Of a stretch of DNA of 64,000 bases, positions 33,949-42,178 are shown piece by piece. The notes under the pieces are model-generated. The model ran no database searches and was not told the origin of the DNA. It worked only from the letters and a program-made list of their open reading frames with translations. The position numbers and the translations under genes were made by a program. The first letter of the stretch is position 1. Every line of letters begins with the position of its first letter. The stretch is from Sporomusa malonica. Lineage in GTDB: Bacteria > Bacillota > Negativicutes > Sporomusales > Sporomusaceae. The stretch is taken from assembly GCF_041428715.1 (NCBI RefSeq), contig NZ_CP155572.1, one strand, 5' to 3'.

Positions 33949-34582
33949 GGGATTCTCTCCGGCTGATTTTTTTTATCAGAACATAACTGACCACCAAGGC
34001 CGCAGTTTGCTCAATATCAGTAACCAGGTGGTTGACCCGGCGGGAGAAATAACTGTGAATGACCAGGGCCAACGTAGCGACACTGAGGCCGGTAGCCGTA
34101 GCTACCAGGGCTTCGCCGACACCTCCAGTGATTGCCAGCGGCTGTCCGGACTGGACGTTGAACACGCTAAAGGAATTGATCATACCGATGACGGTGCCGA
34201 GGAGTCCAAGTAACGGGGCGAGGGTGACAACCATGCTTAGGTCGTCGAGATGCTCGCGCAGGCGCGCACAAGTCAGGGTGGCACCGCTTTCCAGGGCGCT
34301 CTCGACCTGACTGCCCCGCTGGAAGGCTAAGAGACCGGACAAGGCGACTTTGGCAATCGCCGCCGGAGATTGCTCGCAGAATTGGGTAGCTTCGCTGAAA
34401 CGTTGTTTCTCTAGGAGCGGCTGCAGTTTATTGTAGAAAGACTGGCTATCTGTTGAGATATTGCGGTAATAGAGAAATCGTTCAACAGCTATGGCCACGA
34501 CGAATAGTGAGCTGATGACTAAGAGGTACATGACCGGGCCGCCTTTGTGAAACAGATTGATCGTTTGCATTAGTAGTTCCAT
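33935..34582 (-). CDS. exbB: ExbB/MotA/TolQ family proton-channel subunit
   Basis: A 215-residue inner-membrane protein. It has an N-terminal helix (MYLLVISSLFVVAIAVERFLYY), a cytoplasmic part and two C-terminal helices with the family motif LAPLLGLLGTVIGMINSF near 120-137 and ITGGVGEALVATATGLSVATLALVIHSYF near 150-178. The pair with ExbD forms the motor that drives TonB. It is the first gene of the iron operon and is preceded by a Fur-like operator. Confidence 0.94.
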   Translation of the reverse strand: MELLMQTINLFHKGGPVMYLLVISSLFVVAIAVERFLYYRNISTDSQSFYNKLQPLLEKQRFSEATQFCEQSPAAIAKVALSGLLAFQRGSQVESALESGATLTCARLREHLDDLSMVVTLAPLLGLLGTVIGMINSFSVFNVQSGQPLAITGGVGEALVATATGLSVATLALVIHSYFSRRVNHLVTDIEQTAALVVSYVLIKKISRRESHEIA

Positions 34583-34698
34583 GGTTCTCTCCTTTATAGA
34601 TTAATTTTTATTCAACGAAGCCCAGCACCTGTAGCCATCTGGTCACAGGTGTAGATAGGGGGTAAAATTCAGCTATGTGCGTTCAGGATATCATTGAA

Positions 34699-34723
34699 AT
34701 TGATTATCAATATCATAATCAAT
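34699..34723. promoter_or_regulatory. Fur-like operator upstream of exbB
   Basis: ATTGATTATCA and TCATAATCAAT form a nearly perfect inverted repeat around AAT, close to the Fur consensus (GATAATGATAATCATTATC). It lies 117 nt upstream of exbB. A further hairpin, CACCTGT/ACAGGTG, lies in the leader at 34625-34650. Iron repression of the uptake operon is inferred. Confidence 0.75.
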
Positions 34724-34867
34724 AATTACTCACTAGGATACCAAACAAAAAAACAGGAGTAAATGGACATATTTCCAAATTTGCATGGATTTTTTTCCAT
34801 AGTCTCCGCAGAGTGTAAACGGGCTGTCAAACAAATATAGATAGAAGAGGTACCTTGGTGGAATTTA

Positions 34868-34896
34868 TTGACAAAATCATAGCGGCATCGTATAAT
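34868..34896 (+). promoter_or_regulatory. Consensus sigma-A promoter of the AraC-type gene
   Basis: TTGACA at 34868-34873 and TATAAT at 34891-34896 are both perfect and are 17 nt apart. The -10 element and start site lie inside the Fur-box palindrome, so repressor binding would block RNA polymerase directly. Confidence 0.85.
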
Positions 34897-34933
34897 GATA
34901 ATCATTATCATTATACGATGCCGCTATGATTTT
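34873..34933. promoter_or_regulatory. 61-nt perfect palindrome containing a Fur box
   Basis: Two 29-nt perfectly complementary arms flank the central TCA. The core ATAATGATAATCATTATC is a near-consensus Fur site. The outer arms (ATCATAGCGGCATCG and its complement) extend symmetry far beyond the Fur consensus and end in TTTT, so the transcript could also form a strong hairpin. Confidence 0.9.
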
Positions 34934-35040
34934 AAGTCATGCAGATAAATGCGAGACATGAAATAGGTTGACAGATTACCGCCAAAGATAGGTTGAGTGT
35001 GTTTTTTAAAACCCTAATATCTGATAAGGAAGGTATAAAA

Positions 35041-35868
35041 ATGCAGGTGGATATCAATGAAATGGCACGATATTTTTCTAATATAAATGTCAGTATAGTC
35101 AATGTAATCAGGGGAGTGGTGCCGCCTGGCGGAAAGTGCTTCGGTGTTTTTACTCCGCCGTTCTCCGGCTTAATTTTTCCGCTGCGGGGGCGGGCGAGAA
35201 TGTCTTTTGACGGCGTGCCTTATGTGATGGATCCTGGCAAAGTTTTTAATAGCGGGCCGAATATGGCTTTGGATAAAGAGGTTTTGGGACAGTCTGAATG
35301 GGATTTTATGGTCATACATTATCGGGTTGATGACAGTGAAAAAGGAGCGTTTTCCTATGGGTTATCCCATTACCAACTTGACCCAGGGCACAGTACGCGC
35401 ATCAATAATATGCTGCACCGGCTGTACCAGCTTTGTGCAATGCCGGGCAGCCTACCGGCGCTACGGGCAAAATCTCTGTTTTTCAGTATTCTGGATGAGA
35501 TTTTGACCTGTTGCGGAAAGCCGCGGAACGAAAGTGACCGGGAACTGATAGGGCAGGCCAGAGAGTATATGGAGAGTCATTACATGGAAACGCTCACTGT
35601 ACCCAAAATGGCAGGACAGTATGGTTTAAGCAGTAAGCAGTTCGCTTATTTGTTTCAAAAGTATGCGGGCATGGGTCCGACTGAATATTTAATTGAGTAC
35701 AGGGTGCGGCGCGCTAAGGAATTGCTATGTACCACAGCTGCCACCGTAGCAGAAATCTCAACTTGCGTAGGCTATTCTGATCCCTACTATTTCAGTAAAC
35801 TGTTTAAGAAACGTACAGGATTCTGCCCCAGTATGCTGCAAAGTCATTTTGGGGAAAACATAAAGTAA
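35041..35868 (+). CDS. AraC family transcriptional regulator
   Basis: A cytosolic regulator of 275 residues from ATG 35041, chosen because AAGGAAGG stands 7 nt before it (the frame is open from 34993). An N-terminal cupin-like ligand region (about 20-110, GLIFPLRGRARMSFDGVPYVMDPG) precedes a C-terminal double helix-turn-helix (about 175-270, LTVPKMAGQYGLSSKQFAYLF and VAEISTCVGYSDPYYFSKLFKK). Its promoter overlaps a strong Fur box, and it is divergent from the exbB-tonB-receptor operon, so it probably activates siderophore uptake in response to the ligand. A terminator follows at 35870. Confidence 0.9.
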   Translation: MQVDINEMARYFSNINVSIVNVIRGVVPPGGKCFGVFTPPFSGLIFPLRGRARMSFDGVPYVMDPGKVFNSGPNMALDKEVLGQSEWDFMVIHYRVDDSEKGAFSYGLSHYQLDPGHSTRINNMLHRLYQLCAMPGSLPALRAKSLFFSILDEILTCCGKPRNESDRELIGQAREYMESHYMETLTVPKMAGQYGLSSKQFAYLFQKYAGMGPTEYLIEYRVRRAKELLCTTAATVAEISTCVGYSDPYYFSKLFKKRTGFCPSMLQSHFGENIK

Positions 35869-35869
35869 A

Positions 35870-35901
35870 ACGAGTACTTTTAGGTGCTCGTTTTTTATTG
35901 C
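35870..35901 (+). terminator. Terminator of the AraC-type gene
   Basis: ACGAGTAC pairs with GTGCTCGT around TTTTAG and is followed by TTTTTTATT, beginning just after the stop codon. Confidence 0.85.
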
Positions 35902-35916
35902 TAAAATTTATATGGG

Positions 35917-35958
35917 TATCAAACAACAATTGACAAAAATTGTTGTTTGATATACTAT
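35917..35958 (+). promoter_or_regulatory. MarR operator and promoter of the metal ATPase operon
   Basis: A perfect 15-bp inverted repeat, TATCAAACAACAATT/AATTGTTGTTTGATA (35917-35952), overlaps TTGACA (35930-35935) and its spacer; TACTAT (35953-35958) is the -10 at 17 nt. Weaker related half-sites (TTTGA/TCAAA and ATATCAAAC) follow downstream. Autorepression by the MarR-type protein is inferred. Confidence 0.78.
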
Positions 35959-36019
35959 TGGTTTGAAAATCAAATATAATTACATATCAAACTATTCGAG
36001 AGTCAAAGGAGAAATGCTC

Positions 36020-36439
36020 ATGAACCATTTGGATGACTTAACTCACGAGTTATTTACTTTTTTTAATGGGTTTTCTTCATGGGAAAACTCGGTGATAAAA
36101 ACGAGCGACTTGACAGTTTCAGAAGCTCATGCCATCGAAGTACTGGGTAACTATGGCCAAATGAATATGAAAAGTCTCGCTCAACACCTTGGCGTAACTA
36201 CCGGTACAACTACAGTTACAGTTGATCGATTGGAAAAGAAACAATATGCCACACGGGAGTCAGTTAAGGAGGATCGGCGCGTCCACTTAATTACTTTAAC
36301 TGAAAAAGGACGACAGGCTTTTTCCGAACATCACCAGTATCATTATAATCTAACAGAGCAAATACTCTCAGTTCTGTCCAATGAAGAAAACGAACAGTTA
36401 CTTACAATACTAAAAAAAATTAATAGAGAGGCTTTTTAA
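36020..36439 (+). CDS. MarR family transcriptional regulator
   Basis: A 139-residue winged-helix regulator from ATG 36020, chosen because AAAGGAG stands 8 nt upstream (the frame is open from 35963). Seen: the DNA-binding helix region MKSLAQHLGVTTGTTTVTVDRLEKKQYATRE near 50-80, the wing with KEDRRVHLITLTEKG, and dimerisation helices at both ends. The adjoining palindrome is likely its operator. The stop is 1 nt before the start of a P1B ATPase gene, so it probably senses the metal or toxicant that the ATPase exports. The ligand is unknown. Confidence 0.88.
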   Translation: MNHLDDLTHELFTFFNGFSSWENSVIKTSDLTVSEAHAIEVLGNYGQMNMKSLAQHLGVTTGTTTVTVDRLEKKQYATRESVKEDRRVHLITLTEKGRQAFSEHHQYHYNLTEQILSVLSNEENEQLLTILKKINREAF

Positions 36440-36440
36440 A

Positions 36441-38366
36441 ATGGATAATGAAGAACTGTGTATTCAAAAAAATATGGTAAGCAGCAAAGCATCAGTAGAA
36501 GTAGCCGAGCACAATCATGAACATGGTGAAGGCGGTCATTTAAAAGACTATATAGTAATCATCACAACATCCTTTTTACTCATAGGCTATTGGTTTGAGT
36601 GGCTGCCGACGGTTTTCGGGGTTGATACTGCACTGCTTGCAGCGATAATTGGTGGTGTGCCAATAATCAAACAAGCGGTTGTTGCTATCTATAAGCGCGG
36701 GGATACCAAAGTAGGGCTATTGGTAAGTATAGCAATCGTTGCTTCGATCGCCGTTGGTGAATATTTTGCCGCAGCCGAGGTTGCGCTTATCATGACTATC
36801 GGAGAAATGCTGGAGCACATTACCTTAGAAAAATCCAATACTGCATTAAAAAAACTGGCTGAATTAACACCTTTAAAAGCTCGCATTTTGGAGGGGGGAA
36901 CTGAGTGGGAAATAGCAGCAGAGCTAGTAAAAACAGGGGATAGGCTGTTGGTAAAACCAGGAGAAAAAATTCCGGTAGACGGTGTGGTTGCCTTCGGGTA
37001 TGCGACAGTTGATCAGGCTACGATAACAGGTGAGTCTATTCCAGTTGAATGCCGTAACGGAGATAGCGTTTTCGGTGGCACTATCGTAACTATGGGGAGT
37101 ATTGAATTCGTAGCAACAAAGGTTGGCCAGGATACGGCTTTAGGTCATATTATTAAAATGGTTAAAGAGGCTCAAGCAAGTAAGGCGCCAAGTGCCCGGA
37201 TTATTGATCGCTGGGCAAATTGGTTTGTACCATTAAGCTTAACAATTGCGGTATTAGTCTACCTAGTGACAGGCGACATTGTCAGGGGGGTAACTATCTT
37301 AATTGTCTTCTGTCCTTGTGCTATGTTATTGAGTACTCCCACCGCTGTGGCTGCTGCTATTGGGGCTGCTGCGCGCCGCGGTATTTTGATCAAAGGGGGC
37401 GAGATACTAGAACGAGTAGGTTCGTTAGATACTGTCCTCTTTGATAAAACAGGAACAATTACGTTAGGGAAACCGTCCTTAAAAGATATTCGCTGCTACC
37501 AAGGGTGGCAAAGAAATGAGTTATTAGCAATTGCCGCCGGGATAGAAAAACGCTCAGAGCATCACTTGGCCAAAGCAATTATTGCAGCCGCAGAAAAGGA
37601 CAGTATTTCCTTTATCGAGCCGACATATTGGGAACCCGTCATTGGGCAAGGTATAGTAGCCGAAAAAGACGGTGCTGTTTTCTTACTGGGGAATAAATTA
37701 TTACTGAAAAATAAGCAGGTAGTTCTTACACAAGAACAACAAGATTATTGTTTAGAGAACCAAAAAGCAGGAGCAACGGTAGTCTTTATTGCAACCAATA
37801 GTGTGGTTGTAGGGATTATCTCCATACAAGATCCTATACGTGAAGGCTCTAGGGAAACAATTGAAGCACTATCTCGTGGCAATATCAAGAAGATAGTGTT
37901 GTTGACCGGCGATGCCGCAGCGGTTGGCAATGCCGTTGGCCAGCAAGTTAATATTCCAAATGTCCATGGTGACCTATTACCTGGAGATAAGGTGAAATAT
38001 GTTGACACCTATCAACAATCTGGTTGTAAGGTCGCAATGATCGGGGATGGTATAAACGATGCTCCGGCGTTAGCCAAGGCAGATATCGGTATAGCTATGG
38101 GGTACTCGGGGACCGATATCGCTGTTGAGGCAGCAGATATTGTTCTATTGTCTGATGACTTGAAAAAGATACCTGAGACAATACAGAAGAGTCGAAAGGC
38201 CATCCGCACTATTTGGCAAAATATTGTGGTTGCAAATGCAATTAATCTTGCCGCGATTGTTTTTGCAGCCTGGGGTTTATTAGGGCCTGTTGCAGCAGCG
38301 ATTGTGCATAATGTAGGGGCAATTATCGTCGTATTGAATTCTGCACGTTTATTGAGAAATAACTAA
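36441..38366 (+). CDS. Heavy-metal-translocating P1B-type ATPase
   Basis: A 641-residue metal efflux pump. It lacks the usual N-terminal CxxC domain and instead has a short His-rich tail (HNHEHGEGGH near 23-32). Seen: TGES near 201-204, the ion-binding CPC in VFCPCAMLLSTPTAV near 294-300, the phosphorylation motif DKTGT near 336-340, an HP-type segment (SEHHLAKAI), and GDGINDAPAL near 536-545. The last membrane pair has NAINLAA and HNVGAIIVVLNSARLL, not the K and DxG of ZntA/CadA, so assignment to Zn/Cd is uncertain. It is coupled to the MarR gene. Likely role: detoxification of a divalent transition metal. Confidence 0.9.
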   Translation: MDNEELCIQKNMVSSKASVEVAEHNHEHGEGGHLKDYIVIITTSFLLIGYWFEWLPTVFGVDTALLAAIIGGVPIIKQAVVAIYKRGDTKVGLLVSIAIVASIAVGEYFAAAEVALIMTIGEMLEHITLEKSNTALKKLAELTPLKARILEGGTEWEIAAELVKTGDRLLVKPGEKIPVDGVVAFGYATVDQATITGESIPVECRNGDSVFGGTIVTMGSIEFVATKVGQDTALGHIIKMVKEAQASKAPSARIIDRWANWFVPLSLTIAVLVYLVTGDIVRGVTILIVFCPCAMLLSTPTAVAAAIGAAARRGILIKGGEILERVGSLDTVLFDKTGTITLGKPSLKDIRCYQGWQRNELLAIAAGIEKRSEHHLAKAIIAAAEKDSISFIEPTYWEPVIGQGIVAEKDGAVFLLGNKLLLKNKQVVLTQEQQDYCLENQKAGATVVFIATNSVVVGIISIQDPIREGSRETIEALSRGNIKKIVLLTGDAAAVGNAVGQQVNIPNVHGDLLPGDKVKYVDTYQQSGCKVAMIGDGINDAPALAKADIGIAMGYSGTDIAVEAADIVLLSDDLKKIPETIQKSRKAIRTIWQNIVVANAINLAAIVFAAWGLLGPVAAAIVHNVGAIIVVLNSARLLRNN

Positions 38367-38373
38367 TTTGGAT

Positions 38374-38414
38374 GTATAACCCTAGTCAATGTAATTTGGC
38401 TAGGGTTATTTTTT
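38374..38414 (+). terminator. Terminator of the MarR-ATPase operon
   Basis: TAACCCTAG pairs with CTAGGGTTA and is followed by TTTTTTA, just after the ATPase stop codon. Confidence 0.85.
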
Positions 38415-38476
38415 AAAAAATATCCTCTTAACCTGTGCGGATATTGTAAGTAATTGACTTTTGGTGAAGGAATTAT

Positions 38477-38647
38477 ATGTTAAATAATAGAACCAATACT
38501 TTGGAAGAGGTATATAAGTGTTTGCTGAGCAGATTTGCAGGTAATACCATTATTTTTACAGCGTAGATGGATGCTCTTTACGATAGAGAACAAGGAGGAA
38601 ACGACCGAGCGTATCGGTTGCTGACAAGATTAGTATGCTTCCAGTAA
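38477..38647 (+). pseudogene. 5' remnant of an SF1 helicase gene (nonsense plus frameshift)
   Basis: ATG 38477, with GAAGGA before it, encodes 29 residues (including LEEVYKCLLSRFAGNTIIF) and ends at TAG 38564. In the same frame, directly after the TAG, comes MDALYDREQGGNDRAYRLLT and then a stop at 38645. The next helicase segment continues in another frame from about 38635. Joined, the blocks read like one continuous helicase N-terminal region interrupted by a nonsense codon and a frameshift. Homology is inferred from continuity, not from a search. Alternatively 38477-38566 is a small leader peptide gene. Confidence 0.55.
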
Positions 38648-40464
38648 TCCAAATGCAAAATAGCGAAGATAATCTAAGTAATGATGCTTTTTTTGATCTC
38701 GCCGATACATTGATGTCAACCTTAAATCCAGGCCAAATTGTTGCTGTAAAAGCGGCAGTGGCTGCCAAAGACTCATTTTTTCTCCAGGGATCACCGGAGG
38801 TAGATAAAACAACGCTTATGGCTGAGCTTTGCTACCAACATGCTAAACATGGCCTCAAGACATTGATTATATCCCAATCTAATCAGACTGTAGATAATGT
38901 ACTAAGCTGCGTGGCAAAACATCCAAAAATCAGAGCCTTATATAAAAGCAGTGCCGATAGGATAGATGACAAGGTGCTGTCTTTAAACGAAGATAAAGTA
39001 GTGGACACTTGGCTAAATCAAATAACTTCTCTGTGTCAACAAGATGTGCTCGATATGCGCCAAGAGCAGGAACAAGCTGAAAGAATGCGATTAGAGCTAG
39101 CCCGGCTCGCTAAGCGGCAAGCTGAGATTCAAAAAGAATATGCCGAAACCGCAGACGGTATCACCCGCTATAATGAACAGCGACAGGAGCTAACTAAAAT
39201 TGAGGATGAACTTCAGCGAGAGTGTGGGGCGCTAGTACTCTTATCAGACCAGGCTGCTCTGGCAAAGCAAAGTGAAAAACTTCAAGACGCTGTAGCTGCC
39301 CAAGTGTCTGAACTACAGCGTCTTAACGAGGAAAAACAGAACCTGGTAAAATGCTTGTCGCTACTAACTGAGCGCAAACCGGATTCATATGTATTGCTAA
39401 ACAGTAACCGAGAGAACCAAATTATTGCTGTAGAACAGTACCGGCAATATCTTATTGAGTTTGCGGCTGTCGCTCAGAAAGCCTATCGCCAGAAGAACAC
39501 ATCAGAAGATTCTTTTTTTAATCAAGATATTAGTCTGTTGCTGGACAGGATCAATACTATTAAGCAACGGCAATATGATCTGGTATCTATAGAAGAAGAT
39601 ACAATAAATGAACTGCAGCAAATCTCTCAGGTGCTCATTGATACGGCCAGGGAGTATGGTTGGTCGACAAGTCTTCTTAGGTCAGAAACACAGGATGTGG
39701 TGGTTAACTGTCAGAGTATCAGCCGCTTGCGCGACAGAGCCAATGAACTATTATGGGCTTCACCGCCAATCATATTGGCTAGACTTGGTTTTTGCACAGA
39801 GTGGAAAAAAACGTTGTTTGATTTAATAATAAAAGCCAAGGCGATGGTGCAGCTGGTGAATTCGCCAGGTACCCTCCTCGAACAGACAACTACTGAAATT
39901 GAGAACATTTTATTGGAATGCCATTATCTGACCCAGCGGATTTACGAGGCTTGCTACAAGCATCTCTTGACTTGTGGACATTGGCTGGATCGATCCTATA
40001 ACCATGTTCAAGCAGGTCTGGTGGATTTAACAAGACAACTGCAAAGCACCAATAAAGTCTGTAAACGTTTGGCTGAATTGAAAAATTTGATAGAACAGTC
40101 ACATGATAAGATGGAGGCATTAGCCGGCGAGGAAACGACGATTTTCCATAAGATAGCAGCAGTAACCATGAAATTGGACAACAGGGAGAGCTGCTTTGAT
40201 GAGGTCATGGTCAGAGTCTCGCTAGCAACAGAATGGATAAGCCGGATAAATAAAGTTACGGCTGCGGAAAAGAGCTGCTTAATCCCAATTTATATAGAGC
40301 AGGTTAACGTGATCGGTATGACCTTTTTAGAATCAGCTTCCCAATCCTTTGCTCAATACCATCCCGAATGTGATGTGATTATTAGTGATGTGGTAAGTGG
40401 AGCATCCCCGCCAGATATATTCTTACATGTTCTTAAGGGGAGAAAGGTGATTATGATAGGCTAA
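38635..40464 (+). CDS. Degenerate, C-terminally truncated superfamily 1 (AAA_11-like) helicase
   Basis: A 609-residue frame. The Q-like motif LNPGQIVAVKAAVAAKDSFF is followed by a P-loop that reads LQGSPEVDKTTL (near 53-64) where a working helicase has GPPGTGKTT: both P-loop glycines after the first are lost. Motif Ia (LIISQSNQTVDNVLS) remains. A coiled coil of about 110 residues (135-245) follows, then mainly helical sequence. The end, CDVIISDVVSGASPPDIFL, is motif II with DE replaced by DV, and the frame stops at IMIG, just where the GDxxQLPP segment should begin; RecA domain 2 is absent. It is probably ATPase-dead: either a decaying gene or a repurposed scaffold. No good ribosome site stands at ATG 38635. 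Confidence 0.7.
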   Translation: MLPVIQMQNSEDNLSNDAFFDLADTLMSTLNPGQIVAVKAAVAAKDSFFLQGSPEVDKTTLMAELCYQHAKHGLKTLIISQSNQTVDNVLSCVAKHPKIRALYKSSADRIDDKVLSLNEDKVVDTWLNQITSLCQQDVLDMRQEQEQAERMRLELARLAKRQAEIQKEYAETADGITRYNEQRQELTKIEDELQRECGALVLLSDQAALAKQSEKLQDAVAAQVSELQRLNEEKQNLVKCLSLLTERKPDSYVLLNSNRENQIIAVEQYRQYLIEFAAVAQKAYRQKNTSEDSFFNQDISLLLDRINTIKQRQYDLVSIEEDTINELQQISQVLIDTAREYGWSTSLLRSETQDVVVNCQSISRLRDRANELLWASPPIILARLGFCTEWKKTLFDLIIKAKAMVQLVNSPGTLLEQTTTEIENILLECHYLTQRIYEACYKHLLTCGHWLDRSYNHVQAGLVDLTRQLQSTNKVCKRLAELKNLIEQSHDKMEALAGEETTIFHKIAAVTMKLDNRESCFDEVMVRVSLATEWISRINKVTAAEKSCLIPIYIEQVNVIGMTFLESASQSFAQYHPECDVIISDVVSGASPPDIFLHVLKGRKVIMIG

Positions 40465-40485
40465 ATCGATGGTAGGAGGGAAGAC

Positions 40486-42150
40486 GTGGATTGGGTTACA
40501 GAAAAGAACTCCTCGGAAATTGATGATATCGCCCAGGACTTAGCCTCTAGTCAAGCCGGACTGATAGTATTGGAGACTCGGGAGTGGATATTACCTGTTG
40601 CCGTTATAACAGTCGAAGTTACCCTTGACGGATACAGATGTCCTACCATTATTGAAGAGTTTATCATGAAATGTATTGCCAGCGGGGTAAGCGACCTTAA
40701 AAGTCAACAAGGAATTGGCGACCTATTAAGATTGGATGAGGTTTTTGTTGAAAGACACCTGCAAGAGTTACTCCTATGCCGTTTGCTCGTCGAAAGTGAG
40801 GTCGGTGGAAAAATCATTTATGAATTGACCAATGAAGGCTGGGACGCATACCAAACAGGCCTGATGGCTGCTACTCATAATGAAATAGTTATAGTTACCT
40901 TAAATGCACAATATGAGCTGATTGATACCTACCGGGACATCACTGATAAGCCAGTCTGCGTCATGAAAGATTTGCCAATTTTTCGTTATTTTAACCAGCA
41001 GGAAGAAAAAGCAATGCGGAGTGCTTCTCCAGTGCTGGATGAAGAAGCATTCCGCATTGCCCAGAGGCAGATCGAGGAATTATATGCAGGTGATTTGGTC
41101 AATTCAGTTACTGAAATTCGTGAATCTCAGCTTGAACAAGATGTAAGCCGGCATTTTGGTGAGATCTGGGTGTATGATGCTGTTAATAATCAAGTGTTTT
41201 GCCAAGTTTGGGATTTTGGGCAGAAAAGAATTTGCGAAAAACTAACTTTTGCCCTTAACTCGCTTGAGAACGAGCATCGGCTTGCGCAGGTGCAAAAGAT
41301 TTTTAACAAAGATGTCTGCATTTCCCCTAAGCAACCTAGAATTCTGGAGACATTGTACGGTCCCGCTATTCGCAAAGCCTTCTTGCAAGCATTTAATGAT
41401 GTTCAAGAGAGAATACTGATTATTTCACCTTGCATTTCTGCAATCGCTGCCGACGATGAGGTCTTGGCACGTTTTCGTGATGTCGTTAGGAGAAAAGGGG
41501 TCATTTATATTGGCTGGGGGGGTGCCCAGACAAGTACTAACGAGAATCGCCTAGCTGCACCAGTCCTAATGGAGAAACTCCAAAGTATTGTTGATGCCGA
41601 GGGGGCGCCAGGAGTTTTTCTCTTTAATATTGGCAACCTCGCTAATAAAGAGCTTCTGGTAGACCGGCAGTATCACATGCTGGATTCGCTGCATTGGCTG
41701 TCATACCGTGGCGAACATATAGTTCGTAACAGGGCGGTAGACAGGATAGTTGATAAAAATTATGTAGTAGAGAAAAGTGGTTGCTTACAAGGGCTGTTCT
41801 TGAAACAATTAGAGGCGCAGTTGATTGAAGGCTTTTTATCTAACCAATTAAAATGTATTTCCTGGTTTTATGCGCTTCTAGGGCTGAATGAGCATAGCTA
41901 TATACGCGAGGCCCTGGCTGAAGAAGCCTTGGAAAAAGTAATAGCCACTCATTCCAGTCGCATACTACTCAACATCCTAGCGGTATATGTTAGAGCTGGC
42001 GAATATGAACTTGGGTTTACCCGTTTATTGAATTGCCTGGTATGTCAAGAGAGCAACGCCGAACTAGTAAGGTGGCTGGAGAAGCTATATATCCGTAATC
42101 CTCAGGCATGTAGTAAAATAACTACTATTTGTAAAGAGTTGTTTAAATGA
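40486..42150 (+). CDS. Winged-helix/PLD-like protein next to the degenerate helicase
   Basis: A 554-residue protein starting at GTG 40486 with AGGAGG 8 nt upstream. It is in the same frame as the preceding helicase remnant, separated by a single TAA and 21 nt. An N-terminal region (about 55-125) looks like a winged helix (IGDLLRLDEVFVERHLQELLL and KIIYELTNEGWDAYQTG). The middle (about 280-430) resembles a phospholipase D-like domain: ERILIISPCIS, GVIYIGWGG and ANKELLVDRQYHMLDSLHWL. In the latter the HxKxxxxD motif is AxKxxxxD, so the catalytic His is missing. The C-terminus is helical and repeat-like. Function unknown; a nucleic-acid-related role is inferred from the domains. Confidence 0.75.
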   Translation: MDWVTEKNSSEIDDIAQDLASSQAGLIVLETREWILPVAVITVEVTLDGYRCPTIIEEFIMKCIASGVSDLKSQQGIGDLLRLDEVFVERHLQELLLCRLLVESEVGGKIIYELTNEGWDAYQTGLMAATHNEIVIVTLNAQYELIDTYRDITDKPVCVMKDLPIFRYFNQQEEKAMRSASPVLDEEAFRIAQRQIEELYAGDLVNSVTEIRESQLEQDVSRHFGEIWVYDAVNNQVFCQVWDFGQKRICEKLTFALNSLENEHRLAQVQKIFNKDVCISPKQPRILETLYGPAIRKAFLQAFNDVQERILIISPCISAIAADDEVLARFRDVVRRKGVIYIGWGGAQTSTNENRLAAPVLMEKLQSIVDAEGAPGVFLFNIGNLANKELLVDRQYHMLDSLHWLSYRGEHIVRNRAVDRIVDKNYVVEKSGCLQGLFLKQLEAQLIEGFLSNQLKCISWFYALLGLNEHSYIREALAEEALEKVIATHSSRILLNILAVYVRAGEYELGFTRLLNCLVCQESNAELVRWLEKLYIRNPQACSKITTICKELFK

Positions 42151-42178
42151 CAGTGGAAAACGAGAGGATCAAATTAGC

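Noticed and set aside
34620..34650. Cobalamin-type riboswitch upstream of exbB
   Set aside because: A CACCTGT/ACAGGTG hairpin is present, but no B12-box or other conserved core; a Fur-type operator explains the regulation better.
34726..34911. 61-codon minus-strand frame over the Fur-box palindrome
   Set aside because: It is created by AT-rich palindromic sequence, has no ribosome site and overlaps the promoter and operator.
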